A stretch of DNA of 63,804 bases from Acidothermus sp. (lineage in GTDB: Bacteria; Actinomycetota; Actinomycetes; Acidothermales; Acidothermaceae): positions 1 through 63,804 of the forward strand of contig JAIMAI010000012.1 in the NCBI GenBank assembly GCA_023512015.1. The letters are read 5' to 3'. Both the position numbers and the translations under genes were made by a program. Position 1 is the stretch's first letter, and every line of letters begins with the position of its first letter. The notes under the pieces were generated by a model. The model ran no database searches. It was not told the origin of the DNA and saw only the letters and a program-made list of their open reading frames with translations. Positions 36,661 to 44,965 of the stretch are shown here, piece by piece.

Positions 36661-37890
36661 GGGTGTCCCGACCGCTGCCTCGCGTTCGACGACGGTGACC
36701 CCGAGCCTGCCGCGGCTCAGCCGAACGCCGAGGTGGTCGCCGTCGCCGACCTCCAGGGCATCCCGGACGACGTGCCCGGCGGCGTCCTGCACGATGGCGT
36801 AGCCGCGCTGCAACGTGGCTGCGGGAGAAAGGGCACGCAACCGCGCCAGCAGGTGCGCAGTGTGATCACGACCCGCGGAGAGGGCAGCGTCCAGACAACG
36901 CCGTCCCGACCGCACGAGAACCTCGACCTCGCGCGCTCGCCGGTCGATGTCGCGCTCCGGGAAGGCGAGCACCGGACGGGATCGAAGCTCCCGCAGACGC
37001 CGCTGCTCGCCGTCGATGCGCCTGATCACCGCGTCCCAGGCGCGCTGCCGCAGACCGGTGATCCGCGCCGTTTCCTCAGCGACGTCCGGCACGATCCGCC
37101 GGGCGGCGTCCGTGGGAGTCGAGGCCGCCACATCGGCGACGAAATCCAGCAGCGGCTGGTCGGTTTCGTGGCCGATCGCGCTCACCACCGGGGTACGGCA
37201 CCTGGCCACCGCGCGCACCAGCGTCTCGTCGGAGAACGGCAGCAGATCCTCGACGCTGCCGCCACCCCGAGCAATCACGATGACGTCGACCTCGGGATTG
37301 GAGTCAAGCCGCTGCAGGGCGGCCACCACCTCGGCGACCGCGTAGACCCCCTGTACCGCGACGTTCTCGATGGCGAATCGGACGGCGGGCCAGCGGCGCC
37401 GTGCGTTCTCCACCACGTCGCGTTCAGCTGCGGAGCCTCGGCCGCAGATCAGCCCGACCGTTCGGGGGAGGAACGGCAGCGGCCGTTTCCGCTCCGGGGC
37501 GAACAGACCCTCGGCGCGCAGCAGGGCTTTGAGCCGCTCGATGCGGGCCAGCAGCTCCCCCACCCCGATCGGGCGGATGTCGCTGACCGCGAACTGCAGC
37601 GCCCCGCGCGGCACGTAGAACGTCGGACGCCCGAAAGCCGCAATCCGCGCGCCTTCCTCCAGCGGAGGTTGGATCGATTCGAAGATCTCCCGCGCGCAGG
37701 TGGCTTGCAGGGAGACGTCTGCCGACGGGTCGCGCAGTATGAAGAACACCGTCGCGGCCCCGGGGCGTCTGAACACCTGCGCCAGTTGTCCGTCCACCCA
37801 GATGAATCCGAGCCGACCGATCCATTTGCTGATTTCCAGGGCGACGACCCGGACCGGGACCGGTGATTCGGGGGAGGAATCCAAAGGCAC
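36658..37890 (-). CDS. xseA: Exodeoxyribonuclease VII large subunit
   Basis: A 410-residue subunit with an N-terminal OB fold (ISKWIGRLGFIWVDGQLAQVFRR) and the catalytic domain: VGLICGRGSAAERDVVENA, VIVIARGGGSVEDLLPFSDE and VVSAIGHETDQPLLDFVADV, which hold the conserved Arg, Gly and Asp residues. The C-terminal coiled coil binds XseB; RGYAIVQ near the end is the last conserved motif. GTG 37890 has TAAGCT (37897-37902) 6 nt upstream. It is divergent from a flavin reductase gene. Confidence 0.93.
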   Translation of the reverse strand: MPLDSSPESPVPVRVVALEISKWIGRLGFIWVDGQLAQVFRRPGAATVFFILRDPSADVSLQATCAREIFESIQPPLEEGARIAAFGRPTFYVPRGALQFAVSDIRPIGVGELLARIERLKALLRAEGLFAPERKRPLPFLPRTVGLICGRGSAAERDVVENARRRWPAVRFAIENVAVQGVYAVAEVVAALQRLDSNPEVDVIVIARGGGSVEDLLPFSDETLVRAVARCRTPVVSAIGHETDQPLLDFVADVAASTPTDAARRIVPDVAEETARITGLRQRAWDAVIRRIDGEQRRLRELRSRPVLAFPERDIDRRAREVEVLVRSGRRCLDAALSAGRDHTAHLLARLRALSPAATLQRGYAIVQDAAGHVVRDALEVGDGDHLGVRLSRGRLGVTVVEREAAVGTP

Positions 37891-37896
37891 GCCCCG

Positions 37897-37902
37897 AGCT
37901 TA
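37897..37902 (-). promoter_or_regulatory. TAAGCT -10 box, leaderless start of xseA
   Basis: TAAGCT on the minus strand is followed by 6 nt and GTG 37890; no ribosome site intervenes. Confidence 0.4.
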
Positions 37903-37964
37903 GGTGCTGGCTGCGGTGGACGACGGCACGATCCGTGTCGAGATCCACCGCCGCTCGGCTCACA

Positions 37965-37970
37965 TAGGCT
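37965..37970 (+). promoter_or_regulatory. TAGGCT -10 box, leaderless start of the flavin reductase gene
   Basis: TAGGCT lies 7 nt before GTG 37978, in the same arrangement as at 10447. Confidence 0.45.
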
Positions 37971-37977
37971 CGAAGCC

Positions 37978-38526
37978 GTGGCCGTCGAACCGCTTCGCGA
38001 GCCGGATTCCGCCGCAGTCACCGAATTCCGCCGCGTCGCCGGGCGTTTCGCGAGCGGAATTTGCGTGGCGGCGACCGTCGCCGAGGGGCTGGAGTACGCG
38101 ATGACGGTGAGCGCCTTCGCCTCGGTCTCCCTCGACCCGCTGCTCGTGTTGATCTGTGTGGAGAAAACCGCCCGATTCCACCGCGCGGTCCGACTCGCCG
38201 GCGCGTGGGCGTTGTCGATCCTGCCCGAAGGCGCCGAGCCCTTGGCCCGCTGGTTCGCCGCGAAAGGGCGTCCGACCGGGGCGCAGTTCGCGGACGTCGG
38301 CCACCATCCGTCGTCCGTCACCGGGATGCCGGTACTCGACGACGCCGTCGCGATGCTCGGCTGCCGAACCTGGGCGTGGTACGACGGCGGGGATCACGAC
38401 ATCGTGGTCGGGGAAGTGGTCGAAGCCCGGCTGATTCGCCCCGATGCGCGACCCTTGGTGCACTTCGCCGGCGGATATCACCGGCTCGCCGACGAGCACG
38501 CGGACCCCGGAAAACCGCCGCGGTGA
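37978..38526 (+). CDS. Flavin reductase-like (FMN-binding split barrel) protein
   Basis: A 182-residue protein of the flavin reductase family that binds FMN and may use NAD(P)H. The signature is VAGRFASGICVAATVAEGLEY followed by MTVSAFASVSLDPLLVLICVEK and ARFHRAVRLAG; GGDHDIVVGEVVEA and PLVHFAGGYHRL close the fold. Members serve two-component monooxygenases, but no oxygenase gene is nearby. GTG 37978 is the likely start from the TAGGCT box upstream. Confidence 0.87.
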   Translation: MAVEPLREPDSAAVTEFRRVAGRFASGICVAATVAEGLEYAMTVSAFASVSLDPLLVLICVEKTARFHRAVRLAGAWALSILPEGAEPLARWFAAKGRPTGAQFADVGHHPSSVTGMPVLDDAVAMLGCRTWAWYDGGDHDIVVGEVVEARLIRPDARPLVHFAGGYHRLADEHADPGKPPR

Positions 38527-38556
38527 ACCCGCGTCCGGCAGTGGCCGCTCGCGGAA

Positions 38557-38604
38557 TCAGCCGAGGAGTCGGCCGAGGTGCCGGCCGAGGGGTCAGCCGA
38601 CTCG
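38557..38604. repeat. Four 12-nt tandem repeats
   Basis: Units close to TCAGCCGAGGAG occupy 38557-38604 between convergent genes. The last unit contains the stop codon of the REC-GAF gene. Confidence 0.85.
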
Positions 38605-39555
38605 GGCTCCGGAAAGCCGGGCGTTGTCGATGACGATCGCCGCCGCATCCTCGACGAGTTTGAGGGTGGCGAGCGCCGTTTCGGAGAAAGCGTTCTTGGT
38701 CGCGCTGGAGAGGGCCAGGACGCCGATCACCCGTCCGCCGTGTCCGCGCAGCGGCATGGACAGGAACGTTGCCATCCGCCCTTCGTCGTCCGCACCCAGG
38801 TTGCCGTCGGGATCCGCCACCCGCAGCGCCACGTCGGTGACCGCCAGGCTGGTACCCGCGGCGGCGTTCAGCGCGTCGATCGCGGCGGTGACGAACTCCG
38901 AGTAATGCGCTTGGGAGGCTTCCCGCGCCACCCCGAGGTACGCCGTCCGCTCCTCCGCCAGCAGCACGGCGGCCAAGTCGTTGTCGACGAATCGCTGCAG
39001 GATGGCCAGGACTCCGGCCACCGTCTCCTCGAATCCGTGCGCGGTGGACGCGACCGCGGTGACCTCGGCGGCCACCGAGGTCTCGAAGAGCTTGCGGTCC
39101 AGCAGGTCGCAGACCCGGGAGAAGACATCGTCGGGTTCGAGCTCGACGGGGTCCGGGCGCAGGGCGGGACGGCCCCCTCGGGCCTTCTCGGCCGCCGCAA
39201 TTGCCGAAGTGATCGCTTCTACCAGCTCGGGCGCCTCGAAATCCTTGGTCAGGTAGTAGTCGGCGCCGGCCTGCGTACCCCAGTAGCGGTCGCTGGCGGC
39301 GTCCAAAGACGTGAGCAGGATGATCGGGATGTCCGCGGTTTGCCAGTCGTCCTTCAGCAGCCGCGCGGCGACATACCCGGAGACCCGGGGCATCTGGACG
39401 TCGAGCACGACCGCGTCGGGACGCACCCGGAAGACGGCCTGCACCGCCTCCACGCCGTCCTCGGCGGTCACGACCTCGTACCCCTCTTTGGAGAGCACGC
39501 TGGTGACGATGCGTCGCAGCGTCGGGCTGTCGTCGGCGATGACAACGGTCGGCAT
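38593..39555 (-). CDS. REC-GAF response regulator
   Basis: A 320-residue protein with a receiver domain (residues 1-125) and a GAF-like domain (about 150-315). The phospho-acceptor is Asp52 in VVLDVQMP; acidic pocket residues ADD (7-9) and the conserved Lys in YLTKDF are present. The GAF part (AVLLAEERTAYLGVAREA and LSMPLRGHGGRVIGVLALSS) could sense a small ligand. There is no DNA-binding output. ATG 39555 has GGGAGGG 6 nt upstream. It follows the CheA gene and is probably its target regulator. Confidence 0.9.
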   Translation of the reverse strand: MPTVVIADDSPTLRRIVTSVLSKEGYEVVTAEDGVEAVQAVFRVRPDAVVLDVQMPRVSGYVAARLLKDDWQTADIPIILLTSLDAASDRYWGTQAGADYYLTKDFEAPELVEAITSAIAAAEKARGGRPALRPDPVELEPDDVFSRVCDLLDRKLFETSVAAEVTAVASTAHGFEETVAGVLAILQRFVDNDLAAVLLAEERTAYLGVAREASQAHYSEFVTAAIDALNAAAGTSLAVTDVALRVADPDGNLGADDEGRMATFLSMPLRGHGGRVIGVLALSSATKNAFSETALATLKLVEDAAAIVIDNARLSGARVG

Positions 39556-39712
39556 CGGCTGCCCTCCCATGATCTCGGCATGTCTTGTGGAATCTCGACC
39601 GCGGGGTACACCGTCTTCATCGGCCGAACGAGCGCGGAACCGTACTCCATTTAGGCCCCCAGCCCGGTGGTCTTAAACGCCGGACAGCGAGCCCGAGAGC
39701 CCGCAGGGGGCC

Positions 39713-42148
39713 TCAGGTACCCAGCAGTCGGCCGACCATCTCCACGAGCTGACGTTGGTCGAATTCGCTCTTCAGCAGGTAAGCGTTGGCGCCGGCTTCC
39801 ATCCCCGCGCGGCGGTCACCCTCATCACCCCGAGACGTCATGATCACTATTGGGATGTGCTCCCATCCGCGGGTGCGGCGGATGGTGCGGGTCAACGTGA
39901 AGCCGTCCATCCCCGGCATCTCGACATCGGTCACCACCACATCGGGGAGTTCGGTGCGCAGCCGGGTCAGGCCGTCCAGGCCGTCGACCGCGGTCGCCAC
40001 CTCGTAGCCGGCGCTCTCCAGGATCACCCGCTCCAGCTCTCGGACGCCGACCGAGTCCTCGACCACTAGGACGCGGGGGCGTCGACGCAGCGGGCGGGAT
40101 TCGCCGTCCGAGATGGACGCGGCGGGCGGGGGAGGCGCGGCGGAGGGAGCGGCACCCGCCCGAGAGGAGATCTCCCGGAGGTCGACGAGACAGACGACGC
40201 TGCCGTCTCCGTCGATCGTCGCTCCCGTGACCAGCGGCAGTCGGCCGATGAACGGTCCGAGGTCCTTCACGACGAGCTCCAGCTCCCCCTCGAGCCGGTC
40301 CACCGACCAGGCGATCATATCCCCGCCGCCGCGGCGGACCACCAGGGCCGCACGCGGATCGCGAGGGCCGTCGACTCCCAGCGCGGTTCCGAGGTCGAGG
40401 AGGGGGATCGAGGCGTCGTGGCGCACCACCACCGGCGTCCCGGCCAGGTTGTCCACCGGCACGTCCCGCAGGCTGATCGATTCGATCACGTTGGGGACGG
40501 GGACGGCGTACCGCTCGGAGCCGATCCGCGCGATGAGGCAGCGCAGCACCCCGAGGGTCACCGGAAGGGTGAGGACGAACCGCGTGCCTTTGCCCCGCTG
40601 GGTCTCGATATCGATCGTCCCGCCGAGTTCGTCGACGACCGTGCGGACGACGTCCAACCCCACGCCGCGACCGGAGGTGACCGTCACCTGCTGGGCGGTG
40701 GAGAACGCAGGCACGAACAGGAGTTGCAGCAGAGGCGGCCCGCTCAGCGTGCTCTCCGGCGGGAGGAGGCCCTTGTCGATGGCGGTCCGCCGGACACGGT
40801 CCTCGTCGATACCCCGCCCGTCGTCGGCCACCTCCAAGACGACCGTGCCGCCGGCGGCCCGCGCCGAAATGGTGACGGTGGCCCGAGCCGGCTTCCCGGC
40901 GGCCTGCCGCTCGGCGGGGGACTCACAACCGTGGTCGACCGCATTGGTCACCAAATGACGCAGCGCGTCGGAGACGCCGTCCAACACCTTCTTGTCGAGC
41001 TCGACGTCCTCACCCTCGATGCGCAGACCGACGTCCTTGCCGGCGGCGCTGGCGACGTCCCGCACCAGCCGGGGGAAGGCGGTCAGCGCCCGGCGGATCG
41101 GCACCATCGCCAACCCCATCGCCCCGTCGCGGACCTGCGCGAGCCGCACCCGGGCGTCCTCGATTTGTTCGCGCAGTTGGTGGCCGCAGCCGGCGAGCTG
41201 ATCGCCGGTGGCGAGGACGCGGTGTAGCGCGAGCTCGACGTCTTCGGGCAGTTGGGCGGCGGTCGTCATCACCGCCTGGCGGACCGCCCGCAGCCACCGC
41301 TGCTGCTCCGCCAGCAAGGACTCCAACTCGACGGCGTTGCGTTCCACCCGGCGGGCGTCGAGCTCGGCCTCACCCACCACATCGAGGAGGTCGTACACCC
41401 TCTGCGACGTCACCCGGATGCTGTCGACGCCCCGCTCGATCTCCGCCGTCCGTCCGGGAGCGACCGCCACGGCCGCCGGCGGGGCGATTGCCTGCAGGAG
41501 GGATGCGGCGGCGTCCACGGAAGGCGAGGCGGGGGCGGACGGCGGTGCGGACGGCGGCGCGGGCGGCGGAGGAACCGTCAGCTGGGGAAGGGACGGCGCA
41601 GCAGCGGCGACCTGCTGCGTGCCGGACGTCGTCGTCACGGACGCAGACGGTGGCGGTGGGACGGTCAGGGTGCGCTGCGCGGTCGGCGGGGGAGGGATGG
41701 ACGGCGACGACGGCACCGGCGGAATCGGCTCCGGGGCGCGCGGGATCGGCACCGGTTCTTCGCCGTCGAGGGCCTTGCGCAGCGCCGAACGCAGCGCCTC
41801 GAGGTGGTCGTCCCCGACCGGCGAAGGGTCGCCGGGGATGGCGCGTCCGATCCCGTCGACGGTGGCGAGCAGCAGATCGATCAGGTCGCGGCGGACGGCG
41901 AAACGCCCGTCCCGCAGCGCCCCCAGCAGGTCTTCGGCGGCGTGGGCGGTTTCCAGCACAGCGGTGAGCCCCATCATCCGGGCTGAGCCCTTCACGGTGT
42001 GGGCGTCGCGGAACAAGCCGGCGAGGAGCTGACGGGAGGTGTTCCCGGCCTCCAGTTGGAGCAGTCCGGCCGACAGGGAGGCGAGCCGGTCTTCGACCTC
42101 GGCGCGGAAGGTCGCGAGGAGTTCGGGGTCGCTCGCCCAGTCGCCCAT
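39713..42148 (-). CDS. Hybrid CheA histidine kinase with C-terminal receiver
   Basis: An 811-residue kinase. The Hpt domain has the phosphorylatable His50 in AHTVKGSARM. A long Pro/Ser-rich linker (about 125-230) is followed by the dimerisation region, the ATPase domain (LVTNAVDHGCESPAE, VADDGRGIDEDRV and VTSGRGVGLDVVRTVVDELGG), a CheW-like regulatory domain (LIARIGSERYAVPVPNVIES) and a receiver with VVVTDVEMPGMDGFTLTRT. It passes phosphate from MCP signals to its own receiver and probably to the REC-GAF protein. It starts 6 nt after the MCP gene. Confidence 0.95.
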   Translation of the reverse strand: MGDWASDPELLATFRAEVEDRLASLSAGLLQLEAGNTSRQLLAGLFRDAHTVKGSARMMGLTAVLETAHAAEDLLGALRDGRFAVRRDLIDLLLATVDGIGRAIPGDPSPVGDDHLEALRSALRKALDGEEPVPIPRAPEPIPPVPSSPSIPPPPTAQRTLTVPPPPSASVTTTSGTQQVAAAAPSLPQLTVPPPPAPPSAPPSAPASPSVDAAASLLQAIAPPAAVAVAPGRTAEIERGVDSIRVTSQRVYDLLDVVGEAELDARRVERNAVELESLLAEQQRWLRAVRQAVMTTAAQLPEDVELALHRVLATGDQLAGCGHQLREQIEDARVRLAQVRDGAMGLAMVPIRRALTAFPRLVRDVASAAGKDVGLRIEGEDVELDKKVLDGVSDALRHLVTNAVDHGCESPAERQAAGKPARATVTISARAAGGTVVLEVADDGRGIDEDRVRRTAIDKGLLPPESTLSGPPLLQLLFVPAFSTAQQVTVTSGRGVGLDVVRTVVDELGGTIDIETQRGKGTRFVLTLPVTLGVLRCLIARIGSERYAVPVPNVIESISLRDVPVDNLAGTPVVVRHDASIPLLDLGTALGVDGPRDPRAALVVRRGGGDMIAWSVDRLEGELELVVKDLGPFIGRLPLVTGATIDGDGSVVCLVDLREISSRAGAAPSAAPPPPAASISDGESRPLRRRPRVLVVEDSVGVRELERVILESAGYEVATAVDGLDGLTRLRTELPDVVVTDVEMPGMDGFTLTRTIRRTRGWEHIPIVIMTSRGDEGDRRAGMEAGANAYLLKSEFDQRQLVEMVGRLLGT

Positions 42149-42154
42149 GGCGCG

Positions 42155-43822
42155 TCAGCTGGTGCGGAATTGTGCGATGGAGGCGCGGAGTTCGGCGGCG
42201 AGCACGTTGAGCTGGGCCGCCGACGCTGCGGCTTGCTTGGATCCGACGACGTACTGCCGCGACACGTCGGAGACCTGCATCATCGCGGTCACCACCTGGT
42301 CGGACGCCGAACGCTGCTGCTGGGTGGCGATGGAAATCTCCTTCGCGGCGGTGGTGGTCTCGTCGACCATCCCGGAAATGCGCTCCAACGCCTCCACTAC
42401 GCCGCGGGCCAATTCGGTGCCTGCGTGGACTTCCTTCGCCCCCTCTTCGGTGGCGATGATGGTCGCGTTGGTCTCCGCTTGGATTTCGCTGACGATTCCT
42501 TGGATTTTCGCCGCCGATTCTTGGGAACGTTCGGCGAGTTTGCGGACTTCGGAGGCGACGACGGCGAATCCGCGGCCGTGTTCGCCGGCCCGTGCGGCTT
42601 CGATGGCGGCGTTGAGGGCGAGCAAATTCGTTTGGTCTGCGAGGTCGTCGATGACTTCGAGAATTCGGCCGATTTCCTGGGATTTCTCCCCGAGCGACAA
42701 CGCCCGGCTCGCGATGGAATCCACCCGATTGGCGATGGTGTCCATGGCGGCGACCGACGCGGCGACCGCTTCCCGCCCTTCCTCGGCGTACCGCAGGGTT
42801 TCGGCCGCGTAGCGGGCCACCGCTTCGGCGGTCTCCGCGATTTGCGCTGCGGTCGCCGCGAGTTCCTCGATGGTGCTGGTGGTCTCGGCGACCGCCGACG
42901 ACTGTTGGGTAGCGGAAGCGGCGTGCTCTTCGGCGGTGGCGAGCAGTTGGCCGGCGGCGGCGGAGATGCTCTCCCCACTGACCCGAATCTGTTCCACGAG
43001 CTGCCGCAGGCTGCCGAGGGTGTGGACGAAAGCCGCGTGCAGGACGGCGAGCGCTTCGTCGTCCTCGCCCTCGACCTGGCCCAGTTCGACCTGCTGGGCC
43101 ACCGAGAGATCGCCTCGGGCGGCGGCTGCCAACGCCTCGGAGAGGCGGTCCACTTTGGTCTTCAGCTCTGCCCGCTCGCGGCGGATCTCGTCTTGCAGCC
43201 GTTCCCGCTCCAGCCGAGCCTGTTCCTGGAGTTCGGCGCGGGTCTGTTCCAACTCCTCGACGACGCGGCGGCGTTCTTCCTCCCAAGCCTCCCGCAGGCG
43301 GCTCACCGAGTGGGTGAGGGTGCTGGTGAACCAGACGACCGCGGGGAGGGCCGGCAAGGCGAGGAGCATGGTCAGCGCGGTGTGCCGTCCGACGGCGTGC
43401 GCGGCGGCAGTTGCGATCGCCGCCAGGATGCTGGCCAGGACGCCGTACCCGACGGCCTTCCACGGCGCGTCGGTCACCGCCGTGGTGAGCAGCACCGGGA
43501 CGTACAGCACCCACAGCGGGGTCGCCAGACCGTCGGAGGCAACCAGCGCACCGGTCACGCCGGCGAGGTAGAGCAGCCGACCGAGGTCGGCGACCGACCC
43601 GGTCGGGGAGAGCGCGGGGTGCGGGAGCCTCGCGAGGGACACCGCGGTGACGAGCAGCGCCCCGACGGCGGTGAGCCCGAGCCAACCGGCGACGATCCCG
43701 GGGCGCACCGAGCCGGCGATCCCGAGGTCGTCCCCGACAGCCAGTACCCCCGCCACACCGAGCGCGAGCATCAACCAGGTGCAGATCGCCGAAACCTGCT
43801 GCAGCCGCTTGACGACGTCCAC
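42155..43822 (-). CDS. Methyl-accepting chemotaxis protein
   Basis: A 555-residue membrane receptor. Several hydrophobic helices (residues 1-185) form a membrane sensor without a large periplasmic domain. The coiled-coil region from about 190 leads to the signalling tip with the conserved hairpin [21 protein letters not shown] followed by [20 protein letters not shown], which contacts CheW and CheA. No clear HAMP domain is seen. It lies between cheW and cheA on the minus strand. No CheR or CheB methylation enzyme gene is in the window. Confidence 0.94.
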   Translation of the reverse strand: MDVVKRLQQVSAICTWLMLALGVAGVLAVGDDLGIAGSVRPGIVAGWLGLTAVGALLVTAVSLARLPHPALSPTGSVADLGRLLYLAGVTGALVASDGLATPLWVLYVPVLLTTAVTDAPWKAVGYGVLASILAAIATAAAHAVGRHTALTMLLALPALPAVVWFTSTLTHSVSRLREAWEEERRRVVEELEQTRAELQEQARLERERLQDEIRRERAELKTKVDRLSEALAAAARGDLSVAQQVELGQVEGEDDEALAVLHAAFVHTLGSLRQLVEQIRVSGESISAAAGQLLATAEEHAASATQQSSAVAETTSTIEELAATAAQIAETAEAVARYAAETLRYAEEGREAVAASVAAMDTIANRVDSIASRALSLGEKSQEIGRILEVIDDLADQTNLLALNAAIEAARAGEHGRGFAVVASEVRKLAERSQESAAKIQGIVSEIQAETNATIIATEEGAKEVHAGTELARGVVEALERISGMVDETTTAAKEISIATQQQRSASDQVVTAMMQVSDVSRQYVVGSKQAAASAAQLNVLAAELRASIAQFRTS

Positions 43823-43936
43823 CTTTCCTCCCCTGCACGGGTCCCGCTGCGGGCAGCCCGAAGGGGCGCCTCGCGGGCTTGCCTGGTCAACCCATCGGGA
43901 CGGCGGGCAAGCTCCTGTAGCGCAAAACCCGAGGCT

Positions 43937-44440
43937 TCAGCCGCGGGCGCGGGGGAGCTTGTGCCGCAGGTTGAGCACCGCGGCCGGATCGAGTACCGCC
44001 ACCGGTCCGTAGTCCACCGTGAACTGACCGAGGAGGAGGACCGCGATCTCGGGTTCGAGGGTCTGCGGCACCGGCTCCAGTTCAGCGCAGCTCACCACGC
44101 CTTGAACCCCCTCGGTCACCATCCCGACGGTCACCGACCCATCGCTGATCACGATGAGCCGTCCGAGGCTGCCGACCGGAGGGGCCTCTACGCCGAGCAG
44201 TGGGCGGAGGTCGAGGACGCCGAGGATGCGCCCCCGCCAGTTCGCCGCACCCGCCAGCCACGGCGGTGTCCCGGGGATGCGGGTGATCCGAGGCATCCGG
44301 CCGACCTCGGCGATGGCGGACATGCCGATGCCGTACCGTCCGCCGCCGAGCCGGGCGAGAACGTAGCCGCTTTCCGCTGGGAGATCGGTCCGCTCCGGAT
44401 CGGTCGACGCGGCCGGGTGATCGGTGGGGGCGAGCTGCAC
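43937..44440 (-). CDS. CheW-like coupling protein
   Basis: A 167-residue protein with a CheW fold: LARLGGGRYGIGMSAIAEVG, ITRIPGTPPWLAGAANWRGR and ILGVLDLRPLLGVEAPPVG carry the conserved pattern of the family, and ends FTVDYGPVAVLDPAAVL. It couples the receptor to the CheA kinase. GTG 44440 is the likely start, after a weak GAGGA site. It precedes the receptor gene by 114 nt and starts the chemosensory set. The cheA gene also carries its own CheW-like domain. Confidence 0.9.
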   Translation of the reverse strand: MQLAPTDHPAASTDPERTDLPAESGYVLARLGGGRYGIGMSAIAEVGRMPRITRIPGTPPWLAGAANWRGRILGVLDLRPLLGVEAPPVGSLGRLIVISDGSVTVGMVTEGVQGVVSCAELEPVPQTLEPEIAVLLLGQFTVDYGPVAVLDPAAVLNLRHKLPRARG

Positions 44441-44476
44441 GCCGTCCTCATCGGCGTACTGCGCGGTCGGGTGTAG

Positions 44477-44965
44477 TCAGCCGCGGCGCTCGGGGACGTC
44501 GGCGTCGTTCTCCGCCGACGGACCGGCTTCCCCGACCGTCCGCCGCGGGTCGCCGCCGGGCACGGACGGCGCCGACGACCGCAGGAGGCGGCGGGCCAGG
44601 AAGACCGCGGCGGGGACTCCCGCGAGACCCCCGACCAAGAAGGTGGTGACGTCGGTTCCCGAGCCCGGGACGAGAACGTCGCCGCCGGGGGTGGGAAGGG
44701 CGAGCAGGGCCAGGAGAACGATCAGCCATCCCAGTCCGGGAAGCGCGGCCGCCTGGCGGGCCCGAAGCCCCCACCCGACGAAAGCGCCGAGTCCGGCGTT
44801 GGCGGCGAACGCGACGACGCCTCCTATCGGGACGCCGTCGACCCAGCGGGTGGCCTGAGTGGTGGTGAGGAGGCCGGCGACGCAGCCGAGGACGACGGCA
44901 GCCGTGATCCCCGGCCAGGTGCGGTTGCCGCGTGAGGAGGGGGAAACCGGGCTGCTGTCGGTCAC
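44477..44965 (-). CDS. Four-helix membrane protein in the mshB-ftsH unit
   Basis: A 162-residue protein with about four hydrophobic segments: PGITAAVVLGCVAGLLTTT, IGGVVAFAANAGLGAFVGWG, LGWLIVLLALLALP and VTTFLVGGLAGVPAAVFLA, followed by a polar tail. It resembles the small membrane proteins annotated as DUF6113 near mshB in other actinobacteria, but that is recalled and not proven. Its GTG start overlaps the FtsH-like stop by 4 nt, so the two are translationally coupled. Confidence 0.75.
   Translation of the reverse strand: MTDSSPVSPSSRGNRTWPGITAAVVLGCVAGLLTTTQATRWVDGVPIGGVVAFAANAGLGAFVGWGLRARQAAALPGLGWLIVLLALLALPTPGGDVLVPGSGTDVTTFLVGGLAGVPAAVFLARRLLRSSAPSVPGGDPRRTVGEAGPSAENDADVPERRG

Noticed and set aside
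41370-43838. 822-residue minus-strand frame across cheA and the receptor gene
   Set aside because: Arg/Gly/Pro-rich shadow in another frame; both real genes have full domain evidence.
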